Of a stretch of 64,000 bases of DNA, positions 47,520 to 56,080 are shown in pieces. Position 1 is the first letter of the stretch, and every line of letters begins with the position of its first letter. The notes under the pieces are model-generated. The model had not been told where the DNA came from. It ran no database searches and saw nothing but the letters and a program-made list of their open reading frames with translations. The position numbers and the translations under genes were made by a program. Origin of the DNA: Pseudomonas viridiflava (GTDB lineage Bacteria > Pseudomonadota > Gammaproteobacteria > Pseudomonadales > Pseudomonadaceae). The stretch is taken from the NCBI GenBank assembly GCA_900596015.1, contig UVIF01000021.1:272705-336704 (forward strand). Direction: 5' to 3'.

Positions 47520-47779
47520 TGCAGCGCATCTACGAGCCCGCCAGTCTGCTGGAGGCGCAGATGCTTCTGGGCATGCTGGAAAACGAAGGTGTGGGTGCGC
47601 ATCTGGCGGGTCGAGATCTGGTCGGCGGGATGGGCGACCTGCCTGCCATGGGCCTGCTGGGTTTGCTGGTGGCCGACGAGCAGGCCGATTACGCACGGCA
47701 GTTGATCGGTGAGTACAATGCCGCGCTGCCCATGTCGGGCGACGAGCCCGACAGTTTCCCCGGGGTTTTGCTGTGCTAG
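47519..47779 (+). CDS. DUF2007 protein (putative signal-transducing protein)
   Basis: 86 aa, ATG at 47519 sharing a base with the previous stop. The DUF2007 core (RIYEPASLLEAQMLLGMLENEG...LVADEQADYARQLI) resembles a GlnB-like/ACT fold with a short binding loop (GGMGDLPAMG). No signal peptide. Coupled to the zinc-ribbon gene; both probably act together, but their role is unknown. Confidence 0.85.
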   Translation: MQRIYEPASLLEAQMLLGMLENEGVGAHLAGRDLVGGMGDLPAMGLLGLLVADEQADYARQLIGEYNAALPMSGDEPDSFPGVLLC

Positions 47780-47800
47780 ACCCCTCAAGAGTTTTTTCTG

Positions 47801-48421
47801 ATGTGTGGACGTTTTGCCTTGTTTCGCTGGTCACCCGGTTTCGCCGCGCAGGAGGGCTTTCCCCAAGGCCAGCAGGCGCAGTGGAACATATCGCCGGGTG
47901 ACTCGGTGCTGATCCAGCGCCGCGAGGGGGAGCGCTCGACCCTGGCCAAGGCGCGCTGGGGGCTGACCCCGCCGTGGTTGACCGACCTGTCGCGAACCCC
48001 TGCCCATGCGCGGGCCGAGACGGTGGCCGAGCAGCCGATGTTTCGCGAAGCCTTGCGCCTGCGTCGTTGCCTGATTCCGGCCAACGGCTTCTACGAGTGG
48101 CGGGGCAATGTGCGCAAGCGGCCTTTCTGGCTGACGCCAGGCGAGGGTTCTTCGCTGTTTTTCGCGGGTATCTGGGAAGCCTATCCGGTGCAGGAGCAGG
48201 TCTGGTTGAGCACGGCAGTGGTGACCCAGCCGGCCATGAGCCAGCGCCGGCCGTTGATCCTCGATGCCGCCGGGCAGGCGGCCTGGCTGGACCCGGAAAC
48301 GCCTTTGGCTGCCCTGCAGTCGTTGCTCGCCGCACCTCAGGCCGCCCTGCGCGAGCGTCCGCTGGCCAATCTGGTCAATGACCCCAAGCTCAACGCCCCG
48401 GAGTGTCTTACCCCGGCGTGA
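47801..48421 (+). CDS. SRAP-domain protein (YedK/HMCES family)
   Basis: 206 aa. Cys2 after the initiator Met (MCGRFAL) is the catalytic residue that crosslinks covalently to abasic sites in single-stranded DNA. The conserved Asn and His/Glu active-site residues appear as PANGFYEW and TQPAMSQRRP (the family's His is replaced here by Ser/Gln, worth noting). It shields abasic sites at replication forks. Lies 21 nt after the DUF2007 gene. Confidence 0.9.
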   Translation: MCGRFALFRWSPGFAAQEGFPQGQQAQWNISPGDSVLIQRREGERSTLAKARWGLTPPWLTDLSRTPAHARAETVAEQPMFREALRLRRCLIPANGFYEWRGNVRKRPFWLTPGEGSSLFFAGIWEAYPVQEQVWLSTAVVTQPAMSQRRPLILDAAGQAAWLDPETPLAALQSLLAAPQAALRERPLANLVNDPKLNAPECLTPA

Positions 48422-48436
48422 GCCTTTGCACAGACC

Positions 48437-48592
48437 GCGTCGCCTGTTTCGCGGCCACGGACCGCTCCTACGGGTGTGCGCGGAGCAACTGTTCCGGCTG
48501 CGTCGCCTGTTCGCGGCCACGGACCGATCCCACCCACGGGTGTGTGCGGTGCAATTGTAGGAGCGGTCCGTGGCCGCGAAACAGGCACCGCG
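48437..48592. repeat. REP family 2: two direct and one inverted copy
   Basis: Cores of the form ttcgcggccacggaccgctcctac at about 48437-48475 and 48498-48535, and the inverted taggagcggtccgtggccgcgaa at 48556-48592. Sequence differs from the fruA-type family, so at least two REP families coexist in this window. Confidence 0.88.
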
Positions 48593-48676
48593 GTGCATCG
48601 GCCGGACTGCTTGCGCAGGTGTCGTGTCCGATACTCACCGTGTAGGATACCCGCCAGGTTTCCCAGGAGAGTCCAA

Positions 48677-49498
48677 ATGGGCAAGTTCTTCATTCCGGCC
48701 ACCTTGGCCGTCAGCCTTCTGCTAGCCGGTTGTCAGGCCGTCAACACCACGAGCTCAGGCGCGGTGGGTGTGGAGCGCAAGCAATACATGTTCAGCATGT
48801 TGTCCACCGACGAGGTGAACAAGATGTACGCCCAGTCCTACCAGCAGACCTTGACCGAGGCCAGCGGCAAGGGCGTGCTCGACAAGACCAGCGCCGAAGC
48901 CAAGCGCGTGCAGACGATCGCCGATCGGCTGATCGCCCAGGCGCCCAAGCTGCGTCCGGATTCGGCACAGTGGCAATGGGAAGTGAACCTGATCAAGAGC
49001 GACGAGCTTAACGCCAACTGCGGTCCCGGCGGCAAGATCATCTTCTACACCGGCCTGATCGACAAACTGAAGCTCACCGACGACGAGATCGCCGCCGTAA
49101 TGGGCCATGAAATCGCCCACGCCCTGCGCGAGCATGGCCGCGAGTCGATGTCCAAGGCCTACGGCATCCAGATGGCACGCAATGGGGCAGGGGCGCTGCT
49201 GGGGCTGGGCGAAGACAGCCTGAAGCTGGCCGATACCGTGGTCAACTACAGCCTGACCTTGCCCAACAGCCGCAGCAACGAGAACGAAGCCGACCTGTTC
49301 GGGCTGGAATTGGCAGCGCGCGCGGGGTACGACCCCAATGCCGCCATCACCTTGTGGAACAAGATGACGGCAGCGGCGGGCAGCAACTCGCCACCGGAAT
49401 TCATGAGCACGCACCCGGCTTCGGCCAGCCGGATTTCGTCATTGCAGGCGGCCATTCCCAAAGTCATGCCGTTGTACGAACAGGCGAAGAAGTCCTGA
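48677..49498 (+). CDS. M48 family metalloprotease lipoprotein (LoiP/YggG-like)
   Basis: 273 aa from ATG at 48677 with CAGGAGAG upstream. Lipoprotein signal peptide with lipobox LAGC. The zinc motif HEIAH begins at residue 144, with the third ligand Glu in the NEADLFGLELAARAGYDP helix; STHPASASRI closes the active site. Related to E. coli LoiP, an outer-membrane protease of Phe-Phe bonds that works with BepA. Probably periplasm-facing envelope quality control. Confidence 0.92.
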   Translation: MGKFFIPATLAVSLLLAGCQAVNTTSSGAVGVERKQYMFSMLSTDEVNKMYAQSYQQTLTEASGKGVLDKTSAEAKRVQTIADRLIAQAPKLRPDSAQWQWEVNLIKSDELNANCGPGGKIIFYTGLIDKLKLTDDEIAAVMGHEIAHALREHGRESMSKAYGIQMARNGAGALLGLGEDSLKLADTVVNYSLTLPNSRSNENEADLFGLELAARAGYDPNAAITLWNKMTAAAGSNSPPEFMSTHPASASRISSLQAAIPKVMPLYEQAKKS

Positions 49499-49516
49499 TG
49501 TATCGCGGCGTCTGAT

Positions 49517-49577
49517 TCGCGGGCAGAGACCCGCTCCCACGGAAGATCTACTGTGGGAGCGGGTCTCTGCCCGCGAA
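49517..49577. repeat. REP family 3: perfect inverted pair
   Basis: ttcgcgggcagagacccgctcccac (49517-49541) and its exact reverse complement (49553-49577) flank an 11-nt spacer. This is a textbook BIME-type pair; the 25-bp stem could end the metalloprotease and gdt1 transcripts, which converge here. Confidence 0.93.
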
Positions 49578-49592
49578 GGCCGCACCGCTGAG

Positions 49593-50177
49593 CTATACCC
49601 AGCCGCTGACCTTCATCGCCTGATACACCGCAACGAACGCCAGAATGAAAAACGCCCCCGAGGCCAGCCGGCGGATCAGTGTCAGGGGCAGCTTGTCGGC
49701 GGCAAAATTGCCCGCCAATACCACCGGTACATTGGCAATCAACATGCCCAGCGTGGTGCCGATGATGACCATCAGCAGGTGCGGGTACTGCGCCGCCAGC
49801 ATCACCGTCGCGACCTGGGTCTTGTCGCCGATCTCGGCGATGAAGAACGCGATCAGCGTGGTCATGAACGGCCCGTAGCGCCGAGCGGTGTTGGCTTCGT
49901 CGTCGTCGATCTTGTCCGGTATCAGGGTCCACAGGGCGGTCGCGGCGAAGCTTGCCGCCAGGATCCAGTGCAAGGCAGCGTCGGAGAAGAAGCCGCTGAA
50001 CCAGGCGCCCACTGCACCTGCCGCCGCATGGTTGGCCAGGGTTGCGGCGACGATGCCAGCGATGATCGGCCAGGGCTTGCGAAAGCGTGCCGCAAGGATC
50101 AGCGCGAGCAACTGGGTCTTGTCGCCAATTTCGGCCAAGGCCACCAGCCCGGTAGGGACAAGCAGGGATTCCAACAT
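49593..50177 (-). CDS. TMEM165/GDT1 family Mn2+ exporter (UPF0016)
   Basis: 194 aa with six hydrophobic helices and the two family signature motifs EIGDKTQ, one near the N-terminus and one near residue 110, which bind the transported cation. Bacterial members export manganese. The gene is preceded by a yybP-ykoY Mn2+ riboswitch, which supports manganese efflux as the role and Mn2+ as the signal for expression. Confidence 0.93.
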   Translation of the reverse strand: MLESLLVPTGLVALAEIGDKTQLLALILAARFRKPWPIIAGIVAATLANHAAAGAVGAWFSGFFSDAALHWILAASFAATALWTLIPDKIDDDEANTARRYGPFMTTLIAFFIAEIGDKTQVATVMLAAQYPHLLMVIIGTTLGMLIANVPVVLAGNFAADKLPLTLIRRLASGAFFILAFVAVYQAMKVSGWV

Positions 50178-50254
50178 CAGGAGCGTTCCTATGGGGGCGG
50201 GTCGACACGGCTATGACACGAACAGCCTCCCCGCCCCGGGTAAGGTGTGCGTGT

Positions 50255-50380
50255 CATAGGTCTTGTCAAACCCGGGCCGTCTGTGCGGCCGCTGGGTCGC
50301 ACGCGCCATGGCCTGAGGGCCAAGTATGTTGACGTGTGCCATGCGAGCTGGCGCTCGCGGGAGACTACTCCCCTAGGACG
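50255..50380 (-). promoter_or_regulatory. yybP-ykoY manganese riboswitch
   Basis: On the minus strand the leader of the GDT1 gene contains the conserved GGGGAGTAG (50365-50373), GTCAACATACTTGG, a GC-rich helix and TTTGACAAGACC. These are the signature elements of the yybP-ykoY aptamer, which binds Mn2+ in a loop-loop pocket. Between the aptamer and the ATG, CTATGACACG (50211-50220 on the plus strand) pairs with CGTGTCATAG (50250-50259), and a short AGGA/TCCT hairpin sits next to the start codon, so translation control is plausible. Confidence 0.9.
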
Positions 50381-50427
50381 GTGCGGATTCTGCCTAGGCG
50401 ATGACGATAGGGCAAGAAAATATTTCG

Positions 50428-51423
50428 CTATTTGACGGCCCTGTAAATCTTGAAACCGCGTCCCTCGGAGAGCGTCTGGCAGCGCCCGAAAGCGCCTTCG
50501 ATCAGCGGTTGATAGCGCAGGAAGCTGTTGGCAACCAGGCGAAGTTCGCCGCCTTTTTTCAGATGTTGGCTGGATTTTTCCAGCAGGTTCTCCGCAGCGT
50601 GGTAGCTGGTGTGCACTCCGGCATGGAACGGCGGATTGCTGATGATGGCATCCAGATGCTGCGGCGCGGCGTCGATACCGTCGCCGGTGATGACGTCGGC
50701 ATCCAGACCGTTGGCTGCCAGCGTCAGACGGCTGCTGGCCGTGGCAAAGGCATCGACATCGAGCAGGGTCAACTGGTTGTCCGGGTAGCGCCGCTTGAGG
50801 CTGGCGCCGATCACGCCGGCACCGCAGCCGAAGTCCAGCAGATGGCCGCGAGGGAGGCCGCCGATGTGATCGAGCAGCAGTTCGGTGCCACGGTCCAGCC
50901 GACCATGGCTGAAGACACCCGGCAGGCTGACCACGGTCAACGGCTCGCCGGCGATCTGCAGCTCATAGCGCTGCGCCAGGCTCTCCAGGTCCACGGCCGG
51001 TGGTGCCTGTTCGACCGTCACCTGCCAGAGCTGGCAATGCCGTGCGCTGTCCAGCTTGCGCGGCTTGCCGAAGGCATGCAGCAGCTTCGCCGCGCCCTCG
51101 ATGCCGCCACGCTTCTCGCCCACCAGGTACAGCTCGCGCCCTTGTAAGCGGGACGCCAGGGCATTGAGCAGGTAGCTGGTGAGGTCACGGGATTTGGGCA
51201 GGAACAGCACTGCACCCTCGAACGCCGTCTCGGGAACATTCACGCCGAAATGGCTGCGGCCTTCGAAGCGTGCCTCTAGCGCTGCCTGGTCGCCGGCATG
51301 CCAGCACCAGCCGGCGGCGTTCGGCAGCTGGCCGAAGAGGTCGTCGGCAGGCAGCCCGGCCAACAACAGCTGACCTTGAAACAAATTGGCCTGACGAAGC
51401 AGCACTTCACTGCGCGGGTCCAT
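50428..51423 (-). CDS. rsmC: 16S rRNA m2G1207 methyltransferase
   Basis: 331 aa. SAM-dependent methyltransferase for guanine 1207 of 16S rRNA. The N-terminal half is a degenerate methyltransferase domain; the C-terminal half has the SAM motif [15 protein letters not shown] and the catalytic NPPFH. The family also contains RlmG (23S G1835); the single-copy length and the FHAGVHTSY segment favour RsmC. Single gene on the minus strand. Confidence 0.9.
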   Translation of the reverse strand: MDPRSEVLLRQANLFQGQLLLAGLPADDLFGQLPNAAGWCWHAGDQAALEARFEGRSHFGVNVPETAFEGAVLFLPKSRDLTSYLLNALASRLQGRELYLVGEKRGGIEGAAKLLHAFGKPRKLDSARHCQLWQVTVEQAPPAVDLESLAQRYELQIAGEPLTVVSLPGVFSHGRLDRGTELLLDHIGGLPRGHLLDFGCGAGVIGASLKRRYPDNQLTLLDVDAFATASSRLTLAANGLDADVITGDGIDAAPQHLDAIISNPPFHAGVHTSYHAAENLLEKSSQHLKKGGELRLVANSFLRYQPLIEGAFGRCQTLSEGRGFKIYRAVK

Positions 51424-51471
51424 GGGAGGGCTCCTGGCAAAAGCGCGGATTCTAGCAGACCAGGGCCGGTT

Positions 51472-52431
51472 TCAGACGCTGCGGATGGGCTGGCCGGCGA
51501 AGAACGCCGTGGCGTTTTCCGCCAGTTGGCCAATGATGCGCTGGCGTGCCTCGACACTGCCCCAGGCACTGTGCGGGGTGATGATCAGGCGTGGGATGTC
51601 GTCGCCCAGCAGCGGGTTGCCGTCTACCGGTGGCTCGACGCTGAGCACGTCGGTGGCCGCACCGCCCAGGTGCCCGCGGCGCAAGGCATCGGCCAGGGCC
51701 TGCTCGTCGATGATGCCGCCGCGCGCGGTGTTGACCACAAAGGCGCTGGGCTTGAGCAACGCCAGCTCGGGTGCGCCGATCATGTGTCGGGTGTGTTCGT
51801 TGAGCGGGCAGTGCAGGGTCAGCGCGTCGATCTGCGGCAGCAGCTCATGCAGCGGCAGGCGATCGGCGCGTGCCGGGCGGCCGGGAATCTGCCCGGACAG
51901 CACGCGCATGCCGAAAGCTTCGGCAAGCCTGGCAACCGCACCACCGAGTTCGCCGTGGCCCAGCAGCCCGAGGGTCTTGCCTTCCAGTTCGACGATGGGG
52001 AAATCCAGCAGGCAGAACTGCTTGGCCTGCTGCCATTTGCCGGCCGCGATGGCGCGCTGATAATCAGGCAGTCGGGTGGCCAGGGCGAGCAACAGCATCA
52101 AGGTGTGCTGGGCCACCGAAGGGGTGCCGTAGCCTTGGCAATTGCACACGGTGATGCCCAGCTTGCGCGCCGCTTCCAGGTCGACGTTGTTGGTGCCCGT
52201 GGCCGACACCAGTACCAGCTTGAGGTCCGGGCAGGCCTGCAGGGTCGCGGCATCCAGAGCGATCTTGTTGCTGATGACCACGTTCAGGCCGCGCAGGCGC
52301 TCGGGCAGTTGCTCAGGCGTCGTGCTGGGGTAGAGCTGCAGGTCTTCGAAGCAGGCCTTGAGCGCGGCAGGGTCCAGGTCACCCAGGTCCAGGGAGCTGT
52401 AGTCGAGGAAGGCGGCACGGGTAGCGGGCAT
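51472..52431 (-). CDS. hprA: glycerate dehydrogenase / hydroxypyruvate reductase
   Basis: 319 aa from ATG at 52431 (AGAGG upstream); a longer frame adds a low-complexity Ser/Thr tail. A D-2-hydroxyacid dehydrogenase with the NAD-binding LLGHGELGGAVARL and the catalytic Arg (NTARGG), Glu (SVEPP) and His (ITPHSAWG). It reduces hydroxypyruvate or glyoxylate with NAD(P)H. Divergent from the LysE exporter. Confidence 0.88.
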   Translation of the reverse strand: MPATRAAFLDYSSLDLGDLDPAALKACFEDLQLYPSTTPEQLPERLRGLNVVISNKIALDAATLQACPDLKLVLVSATGTNNVDLEAARKLGITVCNCQGYGTPSVAQHTLMLLLALATRLPDYQRAIAAGKWQQAKQFCLLDFPIVELEGKTLGLLGHGELGGAVARLAEAFGMRVLSGQIPGRPARADRLPLHELLPQIDALTLHCPLNEHTRHMIGAPELALLKPSAFVVNTARGGIIDEQALADALRRGHLGGAATDVLSVEPPVDGNPLLGDDIPRLIITPHSAWGSVEARQRIIGQLAENATAFFAGQPIRSV

Positions 52432-52577
52432 GGGTGAACCTCTTGAAGTGGATGTGGATGTTCTACCATAGCTGCTGGATGAAAATCTTGTGGCCCTGGC
52501 CTGCTGCCGTGAGGTAGCGTCCGGGGCTGTTTTTTTAATCACCGCGTTTGCATTTGCCGCGCCTGGAGCCTGCCGTC

Positions 52578-53207
52578 ATGTACTGGACCGAATTTCTCAC
52601 CGTTGCCTTCATCCACTTGCTGGCAGTGGCCAGCCCGGGTCCGGATTTCGCGGTGGTGGTGCGCGAGAGCGTCAGCCACGGGCGTCGGGCAGGCCTGTGG
52701 ACCGCGCTGGGGGTAGGCACGGCGATCTTCGTTCACGTGGGGTATTCACTGCTGGGGATTGGCCTGATCGTGTCCCAGTCCATCGTGCTGTTCAATGTCC
52801 TGAAATGGGCCGCTGCAGCGTACCTGCTCTACATCGGTTTCAAGGCCCTGCGCGCCAAGCCGGCCGAAGTCAGTGTGCAGGCCGACAGCGCCGCGCCGAT
52901 TGAGCGCACGCCAAAGGGCGCCTACATGGCTGGTTTCATGACCAACGGCCTGAACCCCAAGGCCACGTTGTTCTTTCTTTCCCTGTTTACCGTGGTGATC
53001 AGTCCGCACACGCCGCTGCCGGTCCAGGCCGGTTACGGCGTGTATCTGGCGCTGGCCACGGCGCTGTGGTTCTGCCTGGTGGCCATGCTGTTCAGTCAGC
53101 GCCGGATACGCGAAGGCTTCGCGCGCATGGGGCATTGGTTCGACCGTGCCATGGGCGTGGTCCTGGTGGCGCTGGGCGTGAAGATCGCCCTGAGCGAAAT
53201 TCGCTGA
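52578..53207 (+). CDS. LysE family amino-acid exporter
   Basis: 209 aa from ATG at 52578. The RhtB/LysE pattern is clear: six hydrophobic helices, an N-terminal SPGPDFAVVVRESVSHGRRAGLWTALG and a central NPKATLFFLSLF. Proton-driven efflux of amino acids or homoserine-type compounds is expected; the substrate is unknown. Divergent from hprA. Confidence 0.9.
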   Translation: MYWTEFLTVAFIHLLAVASPGPDFAVVVRESVSHGRRAGLWTALGVGTAIFVHVGYSLLGIGLIVSQSIVLFNVLKWAAAAYLLYIGFKALRAKPAEVSVQADSAAPIERTPKGAYMAGFMTNGLNPKATLFFLSLFTVVISPHTPLPVQAGYGVYLALATALWFCLVAMLFSQRRIREGFARMGHWFDRAMGVVLVALGVKIALSEIR

Positions 53208-53304
53208 AACCTGCCGCGCGCTGGCCTCGGATATCGCTCCTGGCTGGCTATAATGGCCGCGCAGCGCCTCTTGCCAGCACCACCACGAAAATGGAACAGC
53301 GTCG

Positions 53305-55179
53305 ATGAATTCAGTACACCTGCCCTGTCGCCGGGCCAGATTACCCCTGGCAGTCGGTCTGGCGACGCTTGCCGGGCCGGCGCTTGCCGTCAGCTTCAAC
53401 ATCGGCGAAATCGAGGGGCAGTTCGATACCGCGCTGTCGGTCGGCGCCAGTTGGTCCACGGCCGGAGCGAACCGCAATCTGATCGGCGTCAACAATGGTG
53501 GCGCGGGCCTGTCGCAGACCGCCGACGACGGTCGCTTGAACTTCAAAAAGGGTGAAACCTTTTCCAAGGTCTTCACGGGGTTGCACGACTTGGAATTGAA
53601 ATACGGCGACAGCGGCGTCTTCATTCGCGGCAAGTACTGGTACGACTTCGAACTCAAGGACGAAGGCCGTCCCTTCAAGGACATCAGCGACGCCAACCGC
53701 AAGGAGGCGGCGCAGTCCTCCGGCGCGCAGCTTCTCGACGCGTTCGTCTACCACAACTACGCCATCGGCGATCAGCCAGGCGCCGTTCGCCTGGGCAAGC
53801 AGGTGGTCAACTGGGGCGAGAGCACCTTCATCCAGAATGGCATCAATGCCCTCAACCCGATCGACGTCTCGGCCTTGCGTCGACCCGGTGCCGAGATCAA
53901 GGAAGGGCTGGTCCCGGTCAATCTGTTCTACGTCTCGCAGAGCCTGACCGACAACCTCTCGGCCGAGGCCTTCTACCAGCTCGAATGGGACCAGACGGTG
54001 GCTGACAACTGCGGCACGTTCTTCGCCCAGGCAGACGTTACCGCCGATGGCTGCAGCGATAACCTGCGTGTGCTGGGCAAGCGCTCGGGGTTGCCGGCTG
54101 CCGCTCTTCCAGCGCTTGCCGCTGCCGGTGTGGACGTCAACGAGGAAGGGGTGCTGGTGCGCCGTGGTGCAGACCGCGATGCACGCGACAGTGGCCAGTT
54201 CGGCGTGGCGCTGCACTACAACTACGACCCACTGGACACCGAATTCGGTGCCTACTTCATGAACTATCACAGCCGCGCGCCGATGTTCAACGCAACCGGT
54301 GCATCGACCACGACCTATGCGGCAGCGTCGCGCGCCGGGGCTTTGGGGCCGTTGCTGGTGGCCGGCAATTCCGGCTACTTCTACGACTACCCCGAAGACA
54401 TTCGCCTGTACGGGCTGAGCTTTTCCACCACGCTGGCTACCGGCACCGCCTGGAGTGGCGAAGTCAGCTACCGGCCCAATGCACCGGTGCAGCTCAACAC
54501 CACCGACATTCTTTACGCCGGTGTGCGCCCGCTGGGCGGCACCTACAGCAATGCATCGCTGCTCGACGGCACGCCCGGCCAGGACTTGAAGGGCTACCAC
54601 CGCAAGGAAATCACCCAGCTGCAGACCACCCTGACGCATTTTTTCGATCGGGTCATGGGCGCAGACCGGTTGACGGTGGTGGGCGAGGTGGGCGTCACCC
54701 ACGTTGGTGGCCTGGAGAGCAGTTCGCGCATGCGCTACGGTCGCGACGCGGTGCATGGACCTGGCGCTTTGCCCGCCACCAACGGCCTGGACACCTGCGC
54801 AACCCTGCTCAACAGCGCTACCCTTACCGCTGCAGGTCCAGGTGCCTCGACCCGCAATCGTTCGCGCAACTGCACCGACGGCGGTTTCACCACCAGCACC
54901 GCATGGGGCTATCGCGCCCGTGCCATCTGGGACTACAACAGCGTGCTCGCCGGGATCGACCTGCACCCCAGCGTGGCATGGTCGCACGATGTGTCCGGCT
55001 ATTCGCCGAGCCCCGGCGGCAACTTCGAAGAAGGTCGCAAGGCGGTCAGCCTCGGGCTCGACGCCGAGTACCAGAACACCTACACGGCGAGCCTGTCGTA
55101 CACCAACTTCTTCGACGGCAAGTACACCACGGTGGATGACCGCGACTTCCTCGAACTCAGCTTCGGCGTGCATTTTTAA
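53305..55179 (+). CDS. DUF1302 outer-membrane protein
   Basis: 624 aa. Signal peptide ending GPALAV, then a long beta-rich protein with DUF1302 features (FNIGEIEGQFDTALSVGASW, FIRGKYWYDFE, LGKQVVNWGEST) and a C-terminal Phe typical of barrels. DUF1302 proteins usually sit beside a DUF1329 gene and are linked to sterol or lipid-related metabolism. Here the next gene is an OmpA-like lipoprotein instead. Not recognised beyond this; an outer-membrane channel is the best inference. Confidence 0.88.
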   Translation: MNSVHLPCRRARLPLAVGLATLAGPALAVSFNIGEIEGQFDTALSVGASWSTAGANRNLIGVNNGGAGLSQTADDGRLNFKKGETFSKVFTGLHDLELKYGDSGVFIRGKYWYDFELKDEGRPFKDISDANRKEAAQSSGAQLLDAFVYHNYAIGDQPGAVRLGKQVVNWGESTFIQNGINALNPIDVSALRRPGAEIKEGLVPVNLFYVSQSLTDNLSAEAFYQLEWDQTVADNCGTFFAQADVTADGCSDNLRVLGKRSGLPAAALPALAAAGVDVNEEGVLVRRGADRDARDSGQFGVALHYNYDPLDTEFGAYFMNYHSRAPMFNATGASTTTYAAASRAGALGPLLVAGNSGYFYDYPEDIRLYGLSFSTTLATGTAWSGEVSYRPNAPVQLNTTDILYAGVRPLGGTYSNASLLDGTPGQDLKGYHRKEITQLQTTLTHFFDRVMGADRLTVVGEVGVTHVGGLESSSRMRYGRDAVHGPGALPATNGLDTCATLLNSATLTAAGPGASTRNRSRNCTDGGFTTSTAWGYRARAIWDYNSVLAGIDLHPSVAWSHDVSGYSPSPGGNFEEGRKAVSLGLDAEYQNTYTASLSYTNFFDGKYTTVDDRDFLELSFGVHF

Positions 55180-55326
55180 GCGGCTCTTTGCAAGCTGCAG
55201 GCGTCGAGCCTGGTCGGCCCGGTGTGGGGAATCTTTCCCGGGGTTTGCCGTCCAAAGCAGTCAGAGGTCCATGACCCGCCGTGTTGTGTTTTGCAGATTT
55301 CCGCCTTCTTGTAGTAGGAGTTGCCC

Positions 55327-56025
55327 ATGTTTACCTCGCGTCGCTTGATCACTGCCGCCGCTGCCATCGCCCTGTTGTCCGGGTGCGCGTCGCAGAATCC
55401 GTATGAAAACCAGGGCCAGGCCCAGGGTTCTTCGGGCATCAGCAAGACCGCCAAGTATGGCGGGCTGGGTGCACTGGCCGGTGCCGTGGCCGGTGCCGCC
55501 ATCGACCACAACAACCGCGGCAAGGGTGCCCTTATCGGCGCTGCCGTGGCGGGTGCCGCTTCGGCAGGCTATGGCTATTACGCCGACCGCCAGGAAGCCG
55601 CATTGCGTGAAAGCATGGCCAACACCGGGGTCGAAGTGCAGCGCCAGGGCGATCAGATCAAGCTGATCATGCCGGGCAACATCACCTTCGCTACCGACTC
55701 GTCGAACATCTCCAGCAGCTTCTACTCGCCGTTGAACAACCTGGGCAATTCGTTCAAGCAGTTCAACGAGAACAACATCGAGATCGTCGGCTACACCGAC
55801 AGCACCGGCAGCCGCCAGCACAACATGGACCTGTCGCTGCAACGTGCCCAGGCGGTCAGCAATTACCTGACTTCCCAGGGTGTCGATGGCTCACGCCTGT
55901 CGGTCCGCGGCGCAGGTCCCGACCAGCCGATCGCCAGCAACGCCGACGCCAATGGCCGTGCCCAGAACCGTCGCGTCGAAGTCAACCTCAAGCCGATTCC
56001 AGGCCAGCAGTACCCGCAGCAGTAA
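55327..56025 (+). CDS. OmpA-family lipoprotein (YiaD-like)
   Basis: 232 aa from ATG at 55327, with AGGAG 7 nt upstream; a TTG two codons earlier is not used. Lipobox LSGC, a Gly-rich segment with two short hydrophobic glycine-zipper stretches (about 40-85), then an OmpA C-terminal domain (about 120-225) that binds peptidoglycan, seen in NIEIVGYTDSTGS and GQNRRVEV-like AQNRRVEV. An outer-membrane anchor to the cell wall. A strong terminator follows. Confidence 0.93.
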   Translation: MFTSRRLITAAAAIALLSGCASQNPYENQGQAQGSSGISKTAKYGGLGALAGAVAGAAIDHNNRGKGALIGAAVAGAASAGYGYYADRQEAALRESMANTGVEVQRQGDQIKLIMPGNITFATDSSNISSSFYSPLNNLGNSFKQFNENNIEIVGYTDSTGSRQHNMDLSLQRAQAVSNYLTSQGVDGSRLSVRGAGPDQPIASNADANGRAQNRRVEVNLKPIPGQQYPQQ

Positions 56026-56042
56026 CCTCTGCCTCGCCCATG

Positions 56043-56072
56043 AAAAATCCCGCTCTGGCAGCGGGATTTTTT
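56043..56072 (+). terminator. intrinsic terminator after the OmpA lipoprotein gene
   Basis: AAAATCCCGCT and AGCGGGATTTTTT form an 11-bp stem with a 5-nt loop and a six-T tail, 18 nt after the stop. A-runs on the other side mean it could also end the minus-strand acyltransferase transcript. Confidence 0.9.
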
Positions 56073-56080
56073 GTGGGCGA

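Noticed and set aside
53341..55173. 610-codon frame antisense to the DUF1302 gene
   Set aside because: Mirror of a long beta-rich gene; lacks a ribosome site and any domain.
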